Assembly: GCA_003255025.1 (NCBI GenBank)
Contig: QANY01002972.1
Coordinates: 1 to 64,000 of the forward strand
Length of the DNA stretch: 64,000 nt
Origin: Datisca glomerata
Taxonomy: Eukaryota; Streptophyta; Magnoliopsida; Cucurbitales; Datiscaceae
Direction: 5' to 3'
Under the pieces are notes generated by a model. The model was given only the letters and a program-made list of their open reading frames with translations, was not told the DNA's origin and searched no databases. The translations under genes were made by a program, and so were the position numbers. Each line of letters begins with the position of its first letter. Within the stretch, counting starts at the first letter, position 1. Below, in pieces: positions 1 through 9,837 of the stretch.

Positions 1-292
1 AGATGGATCTAGAGAGAGAGACTCACCACTGGCTTGTTTTATGACTTATTTGTTGTAGTCAAGATCTTTCGAACCAATCCTAAAAACACTAGGATATGTG
101 TGGGCACGTAGAATTATTCAAGAACACTTTTTCTGTCTTTAGATGTACTCAACACATGAGATTTATAGATTTAGAGAAGAACTTTTGAGACAGAGCTCTG
201 AGATAGAATTGGAGAATTCACAGAGCCTTCGATTAAGAATTAATCACAAAAATTGCTTCAATGAGGCCAATAGAATAAAAACTATATATATT
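1..292. other. Unassigned left flank
   Basis: No recognisable gene. A 61-codon open stretch (143-328) runs into the first terminal repeat of the viral element, but I recognise no family in it. It may be upstream viral leader, another viral copy cut by the window edge, or host flank. Nothing in it matches the leader at 7100-7465 beyond the 50-bp repeat that starts at 293. Confidence 0.4.
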
Positions 293-342
293 GTTTTGGT
301 AAGGTTTGTGTTGCATGGATTGCGTTAGCACGGTTGACCCAT
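293..342 (+). repeat. Left 50-bp direct repeat of viral element
   Basis: A 50-bp segment beginning GTTTTGGTAAGG and ending GTTGACCCAT recurs at 7466-7515 with a handful of mismatches. The two copies bracket the whole viral coding region, as terminal redundancy of an integrated circular or greater-than-unit-length pararetroviral genome would. Similarity stops abruptly on both sides. Confidence 0.75.
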
Positions 343-391
343 TTAAATCGTTGATAGACGTGTTAGTTGTAGGTTAGTTAGCCCTGACTAT

Positions 392-403
392 TGGTATCAA
401 AAC
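392..403 (+). other. Primer-binding site, tRNA-iMet type
   Basis: TGGTATCAAAAC agrees in its first eight bases with the complement of the 3' end of plant initiator tRNA-Met, the primer used by caulimovirids and many plant LTR elements; the last four bases have drifted. It lies 50 bp downstream of the left terminal repeat and about 120 bp before the movement-protein region, the expected place. Confidence 0.7.
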
Positions 404-519
404 AATGAATATTTTTGGACACATTAGTAATTATATATATTTTAAATTATGAATACATGGTCTCCATACAACATGTTTGAAATAGTTCTCCTTTTATCAC
501 TACCATCGCAAACACAGTA

Positions 520-1027
520 GCATCAACCTCTGAAACAACATAACTTATTGCCTATCAGGAAGTTAAAGAAGCTTCGGATAAGTGGACTATACCCAAAGTG
601 AAACCAGAAAAAATTTATAAAATTGGAACTTTTGATTTTATCAATAGAAAAATCATCAAAACGTTTGAGCATGCTATTCCTTTATAGAATAATGATGATT
701 CTATCTATTTGTTACATATTCAGAATCTATATCCCTTCATGCAAAAATATAAATATCTGCATATAGGACTTGTTCATATAGCATTTAAACCGTTGACCTT
801 ACTTGGTCAAAATACCAGTATTCAATGTATCCTTAAAGAAGGTCGTTTCCTCAACTGGAAAGGCCATTGTAACTAGCCTTTCAAATGGACTAGTTTATTT
901 TAATATCTATCTGAAACTGAGTTATACTCATGCTTATGAGTATTTACCAGGATCTTCTCCTTTTACTATATTATTCACAATTCATCTTAAGGTTCTTTCC
1001 ACCGTAAATCCTTATACCAGAAAATAA
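520..1027 (+). pseudogene. Viral movement-protein region, broken
   Basis: Translation with frame changes gives a 30K-superfamily-like pattern: a stretch with HIGLV and AFKPLT cores (about 754-800), followed after a frameshift by a second frame carrying NGLVYFN (about 878-903). Movement proteins of this family widen plasmodesmata for cell-to-cell spread. Stops occur near 549 and 685, and a frame change near 840-860 separates the two halves, so no product is expected. It lies first in the polyprotein order, directly after the primer site. Confidence rests on motif spacing read by eye. Confidence 0.65.
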
Positions 1028-2264
1028 AGTGAGCAAGGACACACAATCCTTATCGACAATAACCTTTTCAGTAGAAAAGTAGCTATCCCTAGATAGATAC
1101 CTAGGGAACAAATTACTTTTCCACAGAAATGGAAAATCCCTAATTTTGTAACTACCTGACCCATCATTAGGCAATCTTTGAATGATGTCATTCAAACCCA
1201 AGGTGGTAACATATATCTCTTATTTCAGAGACCCCTTACTAGAACTCTTTCTAGTACCAGTTACAGAAACAATCCTTCTTCCAATGTTGATTTTTCAGAA
1301 TCCTCTAGACAATCCACATCTGAACCCACATATTCTGTTTACCAAGAGATGCCCACAAATGAATATGTCAATCCTTCCAAGAATAGTATTCCTAGAAATC
1401 ATATAAGAGGGATACATAATTTTGAAAACTAGATACCTCATGGTGTTTATGAAACAAATAACCCTAAGAACAAAAGACCTAATAGCCCAACCTCTAGTGA
1501 TATGCAATTTGAAATTTAATGGATTTTTCACCCTATAGTGATTTAAGAAAGCAGCTTAACCAGGATTTTATGCAAGACAAATATCATGAATCTAGAAAAT
1601 GGTATTTTAAATCCCATACTCCTAAACAGCTTGACACCTTAAAAACTTGGTATTATTATTATTTACATAAGAATCTGTATATTAAACCCTTTCAAGAGTG
1701 GTAACACAGTTACACGATGAATGTCAGTTGAACGTGTTAAAAGCAATCCAAGAAGACTGGACAACCACTAGTGGTAGGACTATTCAATCTATTCATCCTC
1801 CATCTTTATCCTTAGAACTAGCTCCAGGAATTAATAATACTAATCTTAAACCGTTTGTAATAAATCCTTACGTGGAAATTCTAGAAAAACCATTCAACAA
1901 GAACCATTAATGCTCAAAGATATTTTACCTTTAACTAAACATAATAATTATACAAATATTTTCCTCCAAACTATAGGAACTAACCAGAATTGAAGACCAT
2001 ATAGAGAATATACATGACAAATGTTAGATTACACCTAAACCTCAAACATTTGACCTCCAACCAATATATATATATATAAGACCACCTCTTGAACTCACTA
2101 ACATCAAGATGAAATCTAGTAAAAAAGATTACGAGTTTATGACAACTCTTATTGACAAAATAAAAGATTTAAAGATTACTCAGCTAGAGACATCTGGACA
2201 TATTAATATGATGAATGATTCACCTGTAACTAAAGATGAAACTGATCCTCTTTCTCAATTTTAG
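1028..2264 (+). pseudogene. Viral polyprotein spacer between MP and capsid
   Basis: Coding-like but fragmented. Readable pieces at 1178-1432, 1519-1704 and 1698-1910 are Ser/Asn/Pro-rich or lysine- and tyrosine-rich and show no catalytic motif. Their position between the movement-protein and capsid regions suggests the variable linker of a caulimovirid polyprotein. Stops and frame changes occur every 50-200 bp. Nothing else (tRNA, host exon) was seen here. Confidence 0.5.
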
Positions 2265-3130
2265 ACATTAAGAAAATACAACACTTAATGATAACACGGA
2301 TCATCAAATCCGTAGATTTTTAGTTAACGGATTTATCGGCATCCTTAAAGGATGGTGGGATAATTGTCTCACTAAAACTCAAAGAACTGAAATCCTTAAT
2401 TCCTCTAAGATTGAGATAAATCCTCTTACCAGAATTGAAACTAAAATAGAAGATGCTTGTTATACCTTAGTACAAGCAATTATACACCATTTTGTTGGAC
2501 CAGGAGTTTTAATCACAGATAGACATAAGGAACTTTTACAGAATCTTAGATGTCCATCTTTGACCCATTTTAGATGGTACAAAGATGTTTTTCTTATGAA
2601 AGTCATGCAAAGGACTGATGCTAATGGTTATCATTGGAGGCCAAGTTCATTGATGGACTTCCAAGCCTTTTTGTAGAAAAGCTTAGGAAAAAGCTTAGGG
2701 ATAAACACAACTAAATGGAAATCCCTTACAATCAATACTCTTATGGTCATCTCATTGTAGTTGTCATAGAAGAAGGATTATCCTTAAGCAATTATATGAA
2801 ATTACAACACTTAATGAAACATAAAAATTTAACTAACAAAAAAGAGTTAGGAGAATTTTGTGATCAATTCTCTTATGACACAAATTCATTATCCTTCTAA
2901 ATCCAGGAATCCAAAACCCCATAAAAGATACTTCTCCAAAAAATTCCTAAGCCGAATTATCAGGAGAGACCAAAAAATAAAACCAGTAAAAGAAAATCTT
3001 ATCAGAAAAAAGATAAATCCCAAATCAAATGTTACAAATGTGGTCAATAAGACATTACGCTAATAAATGTAAATCTAAACTAAAAAAAAAGCTTAATGAG
3101 ATGTTCTTATATGAGGAGACTCAACATCAA
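2265..3130 (+). pseudogene. Viral capsid region with zinc knuckle, broken
   Basis: The frames give a hydrophobic capsid-like core (about 2330-2900, including 2715-2900) followed by a Lys/Arg-rich tail and a CCHC-type nucleic-acid-binding knuckle starting with CYKC (about 3029-3040). A one-base loss right after CYKCGQ shifts the frame, so the remaining His and Cys ligands lie in another frame and the motif is split. Stops interrupt the core as well. Known role in the family: the capsid protein packages circular DNA and its knuckle binds pregenomic RNA. It follows the spacer and precedes the protease region. Confidence 0.7.
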
Positions 3131-3759
3131 ATTTTAAACTCTCTCTAATGATGATAGTACTTCTAAATCTAGTCCTGAGAATGATTTAGTTGAAATTTAT
3201 TCTGACTCATCCTCTGATAATCCAGAACCTTGTTATAATCCAGAACCATGCTGTTCTTCCAAAACCTACAATATGATTACCGAAGCTAATTAGTTTAAAG
3301 CGATTGTTGAGATGAATGGTCTTGACATTGGAGAATCTAGTATTAATGTTTTAATAGATACTCAAAAGTCTATGCTTGAAGCAATTGACCAGATAACATA
3401 TCTAGAGATGAAACTAAAAATTTTAGAATCCTGCTATAAGAGTCAAATTACTTAAGAGATTCTTCCTACAAAAAATTATAGTATGAGGGAAGTTATGAAG
3501 TGTATACAGAAGACTCATACTATTGAAAACCCAGTAACCATTCCAGATTTAAAAATGGAAGTTAATATTTTAAAGAACGAAATAAAATAGTTACAAACTG
3601 CTAATCAAATTATTTTCCAAGATCTTAATAATATTAAACAACAATTATCTTCTAAAGGTAAAAATCTTGAAGAAAAATCTGAATCTTCTTCTACCCAACC
3701 TGAAGATAATCAATATTTATTTTTAATGAATTAAGTTACTTTTCAGAAGTGGTATATCA
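3131..3759 (+). pseudogene. Viral coiled-coil-like linker before protease
   Basis: A mostly readable frame (3300-3735, with scattered stops at about 3291, 3453, 3588 and 3733) is rich in Leu, Ile, Glu, Lys and Gln with helix-forming spacing, like the linker or virion-associated segment between capsid and protease in some caulimovirids. No catalytic residues are seen. An acidic Ser/Asp stretch (3150-3240) precedes it. Function is inferred from position only. Confidence 0.45.
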
Positions 3760-4040
3760 TAATTACTTTAACCGAATTTTATTATCAAAGATTCCATTGC
3801 CCTTGTTGACAGTGGTGTCGATATGAACTATATCCTTGAAGGATTAATTCTTACTAAATACTTTCAAAAAATTACCTAATCACTAACTATTGCTAGTGGT
3901 AATTCTATGCGTTGAAATGTATAAACCTTGAAGTTCTTATCTATAATCAAGTTCTTTACCTACCTACAACATTTGTTTTAATAAAAAAATGACTCAGAGT
4001 GTTATTCTAGGCACAATTTTTTATGTTTAATAATGCCTAT
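3760..4040 (+). pseudogene. Viral aspartic protease region
   Basis: An ALVDSGVD motif at 3799-3822 is the aspartic-protease active-site signature (consensus D-T/S-G-A-D) with the Ala replaced by Val. Downstream, a VILG-like motif (about 4000-4012) occupies the place of the second conserved block. In the family this retropepsin-type enzyme releases capsid and RT from the polyprotein. Stops and frame changes lie on both sides, so it is not functional. Confidence 0.65.
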
Positions 4041-4289
4041 TACTGCAATTAATACTTCAGGTATACATTCTAATATTAATAACAAACAAATGATATTTGA
4101 GTTTATAACTGAACCTTATACTAAAGAGTTAGATCAGATTAAAGATGTAGTCCAATACAAAGAAAACCACATAAATTTTATTCAAAAAGAAATTTAGTTC
4201 CTTACTATTGAGCAAAGGATTCAACAGCCTACCATATAGAATATAATTAAAATAATTTTAAACGATTATCAAACTGAGATTTGTAATGA

Positions 4290-5074
4290 TATTCTGAATG
4301 CTTTTAGGCATAGAAAAAAGTATATCATATGTCTTCCTTATAATCAGGAGTTTAATGAAAGACATATTCCCACTAAGGCTAAGCCCAGCCAGATGAAAAA
4401 GGAATATTTAAAGATTTGTAAAACAGAAATAGAATCTCTTCTACAGGAGAAATTAATCAAACCTAGTCCTATCCTTGGAGTTGTACCTCTTTTATGCCAA
4501 TAAATCTACATAGATAGAAAGAGAAGCACCTAGATTGGTGATAAACTATAAACCTCTCATTGATGCCTTACAGTGGATAAGATATCTGATCCCGAGTAAA
4601 AAAGATCGTTTAGATAGACTACATGATTCTTTAATATTTTCTAAATTTGATCTCAAATTAGGATTTTGGCAAATCCAGATCAATGAACATGATAGATATA
4701 AAACAACCTTTATAGTACCCTTTGGGCATTATGAACGAAATGTCTTACCATTTGAAATTAAAAATGGTCTTTCCGAATTTCAACATATCATGAATGATAT
4801 TTTAAATCCTTATCCTGAATTTTTTATATGCTATATTGATAATGTTTTAATCTTCTCATCTTCAAGTGATGAACATTTCAAACATTTGAATATATTTAAA
4901 AATGTCATTATCAGAAATGGTTTAGTAATTTCAACTTCAAAAATGAAACTTTTCCAAAGAGAAGTTAGATTTCTTGGGCATAATATTTCTAATGGAACTA
5001 TTATTCCTATTAACAGAAGTATCGAATTTGCTTCTAAATTTCCAGATGAAATTAAAGATAAAACCCAATTATAG
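4290..5074 (+). pseudogene. Viral reverse transcriptase, RT core
   Basis: The longest viral frame (open 4535-5074) carries RT motifs in order: a fingers region with FSKFDLKLGFWQI (motif A, about 4637-4675), VPFGHYERNVLPF (about 4716-4755), YIDN at 4832-4843, then FLGHNI (about 4970-4987). YIDN replaces the canonical YIDD, so the second catalytic aspartate is lost (D to N, one G-to-A change). The frame ends in TAG at 5072-5074 where homologues read on into the connection domain, consistent with CAG to TAG. The N-terminal part (4290-4534) is in frame pieces with a stop near 4501. The enzyme would be inactive on two counts. Confidence 0.9.
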
Positions 5075-5599
5075 AGATTTTTAGATAGTCTTAATTATAT
5101 TAGAGACTACTATCATAAATTATCCTAGGATGCTTCAATCCTTTATACCAGACCTAAGAAGAATCATTTACCTTGGTCAACAACACATACTTCTATAGTA
5201 CACAAAATAAAAGAAAAAATCAAACACTTATATTGTTTATCTCTACCGAACCCTAATTGGAAAAAGATAGTTGAAACAGATGCTTCTAACTAGGGATATG
5301 GTGGGATACTTAAATAGTTTAATCTCAACAGTCAAAAAGTTGAACTCCTAAGATTTACATCTGGAGTATGGAAAGGACCACATTAAACTATCCAACTATT
5401 AAACATGAATTTTTATCTATTGTTAAATGTGTTTTAAAATTTCAGGATGATCTTCTAAATCTGCATTTTTAATTAGAGTTGATTGCTCTGCTGCTAATAG
5501 ATATTCAAGCAAGATATATAGAATCTTGCTTCTAAACAGATATTTGCCTCCTGGCAAAGTACATTATCAATAATTGACTTTGATATAGAATATATCAAA
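5075..5599 (+). pseudogene. Viral RNase H region, copy 1 (truncated)
   Basis: Continues from the RT stop through the connection segment into an RNase-H-like region: an ETDASN motif (about 5275-5292, first catalytic Asp) followed after a stop by GYGGIL, then LLRFTSGVWKG and a KHEFLSIVKC-type helix with the catalytic Glu. Stops at 5072, 5128, 5293 and 5317 break it. Homology ends at 5599, where an inverted piece of RT begins; the same point in copy 2 (6213) runs on into further viral sequence. Confidence 0.75.
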
Positions 5600-5663
5600 T
5601 AGGAATAATAGTTCCATTAGAAATATTATGCCCAAGAAATCTAACTTCTTCTTGGAAAAGTTT
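5600..5663 (-). repeat. Inverted 64-bp fragment of RT
   Basis: The reverse complement of 5600-5663 matches 4946-5009 (around the RT FLGHNI motif) at nearly every base. It sits exactly between the two direct RNase H copies, so the region reads RT, RNase H copy 1, inverted RT piece, RNase H copy 2. This looks like a template switch or repair-associated inversion. Confidence 0.85.
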
Positions 5664-5669
5664 ATCAGC

Positions 5670-6213
5670 AGTATAGAATTTGCTTCTAATTTTCCTGATG
5701 AAATTAAAGATAAAATCCAATTATAGAGAATTTTAGGTAGTCTTAATTATATTAGAGACTACTATCCTCACTTATCCCAGGATGCTTCAATCCTATATAC
5801 CAGACTTAAGAAGAATCATTTACCTTGGTCAACAACACATATTTCTGTAGTACACAAAATAAAAGAAAAAATCAAACACTTATATTGTTTATCTCTACTG
5901 AACCCTAACTGGAAAACGATAGATGAAATAGATGCTTCTAACCAGGGATATGATGGGATCTTAAACAGTTTAATCCCAACAGTCAAAAAGAAGAACTCCT
6001 AAGATTTACATCTGGAGTATGGAAGGGATCAACATTAAACTATCTAACTATTAAGCATGCATGTTTATCTATTGTTAAATGTGTTTTAAAATTTCAGGAT
6101 GATTTTCTAAATCTGTATTTTTTAATTAGAGTTGAATGCTCTGCTGCTAACAGATATTTGCCTTATGACAAAGTACATTATCAGTATTTGACTTTGATAT
6201 AGAATATATCAAA
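5670..6213 (+). pseudogene. Viral RNase H region, copy 2
   Basis: Second copy of the connection/RNase H segment. It keeps Gln where copy 1 has the 5128 stop (LSQDAS) and lacks the stop inside the DASN-QGY motif (DASNQGYDG), but the first catalytic context is altered (EIDAS instead of ETDAS) and other frame changes follow near 5960. It ends in the ordinary downstream viral context with the junction to the last ORF. Confidence 0.75.
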
Positions 6214-6842
6214 GGTGGAGATTTTTTAACTTATGAGTACTTGAAGGGTTCAAGAGCAAGAGAACCCACGGCTGAGCCCATAGAGGCTAATGAAGTGGCC
6301 ATTATTCAATAAAAAATTTTAGCCTTAACCGTAAACCAGAGGCTTCTAGCCTAATCGCTAAAGAATTCCATCTGATACCCAAGTAGTATATTATTAACAG
6401 TACTACAGGAGAGACTATACTGTTTATTGAAATAGCATATGAAAAATGGATGCAATATCCCACTCATTTTGACCATTATCGATACATCTATGAAGCAATC
6501 TTGCTTCAAACAACAACTATGAAGTTTAAGCATACTCTTCATGATCCTAACAGAACTACTAGTAGCCCTCTCACATACAGTAAGGCTATTATATGTTCTA
6601 TTATGCAGATTCAAAAATGGGGCATCCATCTGCATACTACCAGGAGCTTTAGCAATGCTTCAATGAAATCTGTGAGAAGCCATACAAGTTCTGATCAAGA
6701 TGATAAGGAATTCAATATCTTAGCTGGTGAAAGTCAAGAGCTAGAACCTTCTGACCCTACCATTGAATATTTTTTGGATCTTCTGACCAGCATGATCTTA
6801 GAGAAAATGGAACATGACAAGAAAGGAAAAGAAAAGGCCTGA
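6214..6842 (+). pseudogene. Last viral ORF, unknown function
   Basis: A degraded segment (6214-6449) leads into an open frame of 130 codons (6450-6842). It is rich in His, Thr and Ser at the front and strongly charged (Asp/Glu/Lys) at the C-terminus, ending just before the promoter region. Placement 3' of RNase H and 5' of the promoter matches the extra 3' ORF of several caulimovirids; no function is assigned. The first Met of the open part is unlikely to be the true start because related coding sequence precedes it. Confidence 0.5.
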
Positions 6843-7064
6843 TTCTTATCTCCTACTAGAACAAAGAAAACAGTGTTGGCATATACTGACAAAAAACATT
6901 TTGAAAAAGAAGATGCCCACTATCTTCAACAGGAAACGCCACCACCAGCAGATAGATCTACTTTTAATAAAGTATATTCCCACTACCAGAGACAACTGTA
7001 AAGATAAGGATGAAAGACTCCAATCTCCAAGGACACATAACCTTATCTTTTTTTTCTTTTGTAT

Positions 7065-7071
7065 TATAAAA
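7065..7071 (+). promoter_or_regulatory. Viral TATA box
   Basis: TATAAAA lies about 220 bp after the last ORF and is followed by a CT-rich stretch (7125-7155), typical of a pararetroviral promoter and leader start. A polyA signal follows 130 bp downstream, so transcripts starting here would circle a unit genome and end just after passing the promoter. Activity of this decayed copy is not implied. Confidence 0.6.
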
Positions 7072-7199
7072 GGGAAGCCTTACCCTTTGTTGAAGGCATC
7101 CGACTTTTATTGGGAATTATCATACTCTCTCTCTCTCATACTCTCTCTCTCTTCCATGTATAAATTGTTACTGCTTATATAAATATAAAGTTTTGAAGA

Positions 7200-7205
7200 A
7201 ATAAA
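7200..7205 (+). terminator. Viral polyadenylation signal
   Basis: AATAAA lies about 130 bp downstream of the TATA box at 7065. This short spacing is the usual pararetroviral arrangement producing terminally redundant RNA. A second A-rich motif (AATATAAA) lies just upstream. Confidence 0.5.
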
Positions 7206-7465
7206 GCTCTATCGCTTGTAAGTTTTCATATTCACTGATAGTTTATGATGGTTTGAATTTTAGAACTATTACTTTTTATGTTCATTTTACCTTAGCCTTG
7301 TATTGGCCAGAAGGCCACCACCACCACCAAAATAGTAGGTTTATGAGACCATATGTCTAGTAATTTAAAATTAATATGAATGTTAATATGCCCTTTGATA
7401 CTTGTAGATCCATACTGACTGTAGGAGCAGTTAACTTATAATTAGTGGGATGTCACTCAAGTCGC
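7206..7465 (+). other. Viral leader, non-coding
   Basis: Sequence between the polyA signal and the right terminal repeat, with short upstream ATGs and no long frame. A GCCACCACCACCACCAAAAT stretch lies near 7313-7332. This fits the long structured leader of a caulimovirid; no further motif is seen. Confidence 0.4.
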
Positions 7466-7515
7466 GTTTTGGTAAGGTCCGTGTTGCAAGGATTACATTA
7501 AGACCGTTGACCCAT
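7466..7515 (+). repeat. Right 50-bp direct repeat of viral element
   Basis: Counterpart of 293-342 (GTTTTGGTAAGG ... GTTGACCCAT). After 7515 the sequence no longer follows the primer-site region and after about ten bases enters the LTR-like block, so the viral copy ends here. Confidence 0.7.
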
Positions 7516-7525
7516 ATATATATTC

Positions 7526-9028
7526 TAGGTTAACGCACATTAGGTTTTAGGGTTTCCAAAAAATAGTAAATTCTTAACAAATGTACCACTGTAGTGGGAC
7601 CCACTGTAGTGTGTGTCACATTGCAGTGTTGTGTGGCATTGTAGTGCGCCGTGAACTATTATAGTGTCGTGAGGCACTATAGAGTCCCACAGACCATTAT
7701 AGTGACGTGTGTCACGTGGTAGTACAATGTCTCATGCCAATCCCTGATCCAAAAAATAGTGATTGACATGTGGCAGTCCAACATGTCACATGACAATTTT
7801 TCCAAATTTATTATTTACTTTAATCAGATAAATATCTAGATATCAATTAATTCAAAATTAATTTACCTAATCATACATATCAACTAACTTATTTGTTAGT
7901 TGAAAAAATAACAGATTAGTTAATTCAAATTCAAATTATTATCTTAGAATAATTTAATATTTTTGAATTTCATACATCAAATATATTGTCTCACTTATCG
8001 ATTAATACAAAACTAATCGATATAATTATTTAATTGTAATTTCTGAAATTTATAATAAATAATTTAATTAATTAATTTCATATAATTATCTCATAATTAT
8101 ATACTTGCCCCAGAAACCTAATTCATTTAGCAAGCTAGTCCTTTTCTTATGTCCTAAAATATTCACACCCTAAACTGTGTAGTATAGAGGTGGCTCGAGG
8201 ACTCTGGACCCATAATTCTAAGCTCCAATAAATCATATTATCAATTAAACTCTTTAATTAAATAGTCTTATTTATTAATTTCATTATTACTCCACTTTAA
8301 ATATACAATTACACTCTTTGTAATTATAGAGTATATTTACAAAATACACTATTTTATCCTTCTAAGTACATATTGATCATTAAGTATCATTAACTCACTA
8401 GTGAACGGTCAATTATAATCGTATTATAAATTTGAGCTCAATAACTAGTCAATTATAGAATTAACACTTAAGGGAACCAATATACGATCCGTTAGGAAAG
8501 CTTCGATTCTAAATCTTATAAGATCATGTTCCTAGTCATCCATAACACTGAATCACCAAAACAAAAGTCACTAGTATGTTTTACAAACAATTTTAACGAG
8601 TGAATCAAAAGATCCATTAGACATGTGTAGGAGTTCATGACTACTCAAGATTTAGGCTGACCTACATATGATCATCAGATTGATCGACATCAATCATGTC
8701 CTATATAATCCAATTATATACAGAACTTTCACTAAGATGTATATCCGAATCACTGATCTGGATCTATAGATCACTTGCATTCTAGATGTTTAGCGAACTG
8801 TACTAGTAACCACTCATTAAAGATTCCATAATTTAATATGTTGTAAACTATTTTATTCATTATCTATGATCTTAATTATCTCGTACTAATAAAAGATCAA
8901 AATCACATTAATGTATATGAAATTTTTAGATATACATAATAATTCAGAAAAGACAATTATAAGAAAAATATATTTTTATTAATTTCAAATTAAAATATCT
9001 TTACACATGCATTGAGGACACTATAGCA
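7526..9028 (-). mobile_element. AT-rich LTR-like block, copy A
   Basis: About 1.5 kb without coding frames, repeated at 18498-20230 with many small indels. Both copies start with TTAGGTTTTAGGG and end just before the LINE sequence GACTTCCA. The inverted LINE copy at 61-63 kb lacks this block, so it behaves as an insertion in the LINE. Length, AT-richness and lack of ORFs suggest a solo LTR or LARD-type element; the minus strand would begin TGCATGTGTAAAG. Superfamily unknown, and no target duplication could be fixed. Orientation is tentative. Confidence 0.5.
7594..7725. repeat. Degenerate CACTATAGTG motif array, copy A
   Basis: About seven spaced copies of a motif near CACTATAGTG or CACTGTAGTG, separated by 8-12 bp of GC-richer sequence (GTCGTG, GTGTGTC, GACGTGTG). 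The core is palindromic. The matching array in copy B (18545-18725) has more units. It lies near one end of the LTR-like block, where LTR enhancer repeats are often found. Confidence 0.6.
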
Positions 9029-9837
9029 GACTTCCAATATTACTGTCTTTTGGGTGGTGTTGTACCTTCATAATCAAGCAACCTTTGAGGGTAGGAAACC
9101 TGTCTTTGTTCTAGCTTCGGCATTATTTTGGCGTTCAGTTCATGAAGCAAACTCTTTTAAGATTGGCACAATGTAGAGTTCAATGGAGGAACTATTGACA
9201 CTTCAGCAAATTTATGTTTCGAGTCATTCTTCCAAAACCCTGCGTATCTTGAAATTTTCAGGCATCCTCCCCCATCAGGTTGGATTAAGGTGAATGCTGA
9301 TTGAGGAGGTTTTGCTAGTCTTAGGTGTGCAGGTTGTGGAGGCATTTTCAGAATGTCTAGATGATTTGTTAAGGGTAGTTACACTACTCACCTTGGCATG
9401 TACTTTGCTTTTGAGGTGGAGCTAGTTGTTGCTATCCATGCAATTGTTCATGCTTCAACCTTTGTATGAAGACAATCATGGTTGAAAAGTGATTCTATTT
9501 AAACGGTGGCCATTTTTCGTACTAGATCTCGTAAGGTCCTTTGGCGTTGGCGTACAAGTTGGGATATTTGTTTAAATTTAATTGAACAAATGGATTTTGT
9601 TGTCACTCTCATTTTTTGGAGGGTAACAGGGTTGTAGATTGTTTGACGCCTAGAGCCCCCAGTATAGTTACTCCAACTTGGTGGTGGAATGCTCCGGATT
9701 TCTATTTTTCATTAATTTTTTATGATATTTCTAACATACATTCATTTAGGTTCTGCTCGATTTTTTTCTTTGTATTTTATTTTGTTGACTCTTTTATATT
9801 ATTTTATTTTAATAATATGTTAGGTTGGGTTAAATGA
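9029..9837 (+). pseudogene. LINE 3' end, RNase H-like domain, copy A
   Basis: The translation carries the C-terminal RNase H-like domain (RVT_3 type) of plant L1-like LINEs: HPPPSGWIKVNAD (about 9262-9300, first catalytic Asp, followed directly by a TGA), GCGGIF, FEVELVVAIHAIVHA with the catalytic Glu, WLKSDSI with an Asp, and EGNRVVDCL with the final Asp. An A-rich tail (about 9913-9930) marks the LINE 3' end. Upstream LINE coding is missing: the LTR-like block abuts it and then the viral element. Stops are at 9300 and near 9361 and 9500. Copies B (20231) and C (61345, minus) are homologous. Confidence 0.75.

Larger units (their letters stand above)
5018..6213 (+). repeat. Internal duplication of RT-RNase H segment
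   Basis: Copy 1 is 5018-5599 and copy 2 is 5670-6213. They share long identical runs (for example ACACAAAATAAAAGAAAAAA near 5200 and 5856) with small indels. Copy 2 alone continues into the downstream viral sequence, so it is the original 3' context and copy 1 is the added or truncated part. Both copies share several stop positions, so at least part of the decay predates the duplication or arose in one template. Confidence 0.85.
293..7515 (+). mobile_element. Degenerate endogenous pararetrovirus (caulimovirid)
   Basis: Seen: in order on the plus strand lie a tRNA-Met-like primer site, a movement-protein-like region, a capsid-like region ending in a zinc-knuckle motif, an aspartic-protease motif, reverse transcriptase, RNase H, a further ORF, then a TATA box and polyA signal. 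A 50-bp direct repeat marks both ends. Known: this order is that of Caulimoviridae, whose plant-integrated copies are common. Every reading frame is interrupted, so the copy is dead. The single long polyprotein order followed by one further ORF resembles Petuvirus/Florendovirus-type genomes, but the genus is inference. RT and RNase H have been rearranged internally (5018-6213). There is no integrase, as expected for this family. A Ty3 retrotransposon is less likely because a movement-protein region is present and long LTRs and an integrase are absent. Confidence 0.85.

Noticed and set aside
143..328. 61-codon frame before the primer site as a viral gene
   Set aside because: It crosses the terminal repeat and has no recognisable motif; left as unassigned flank.
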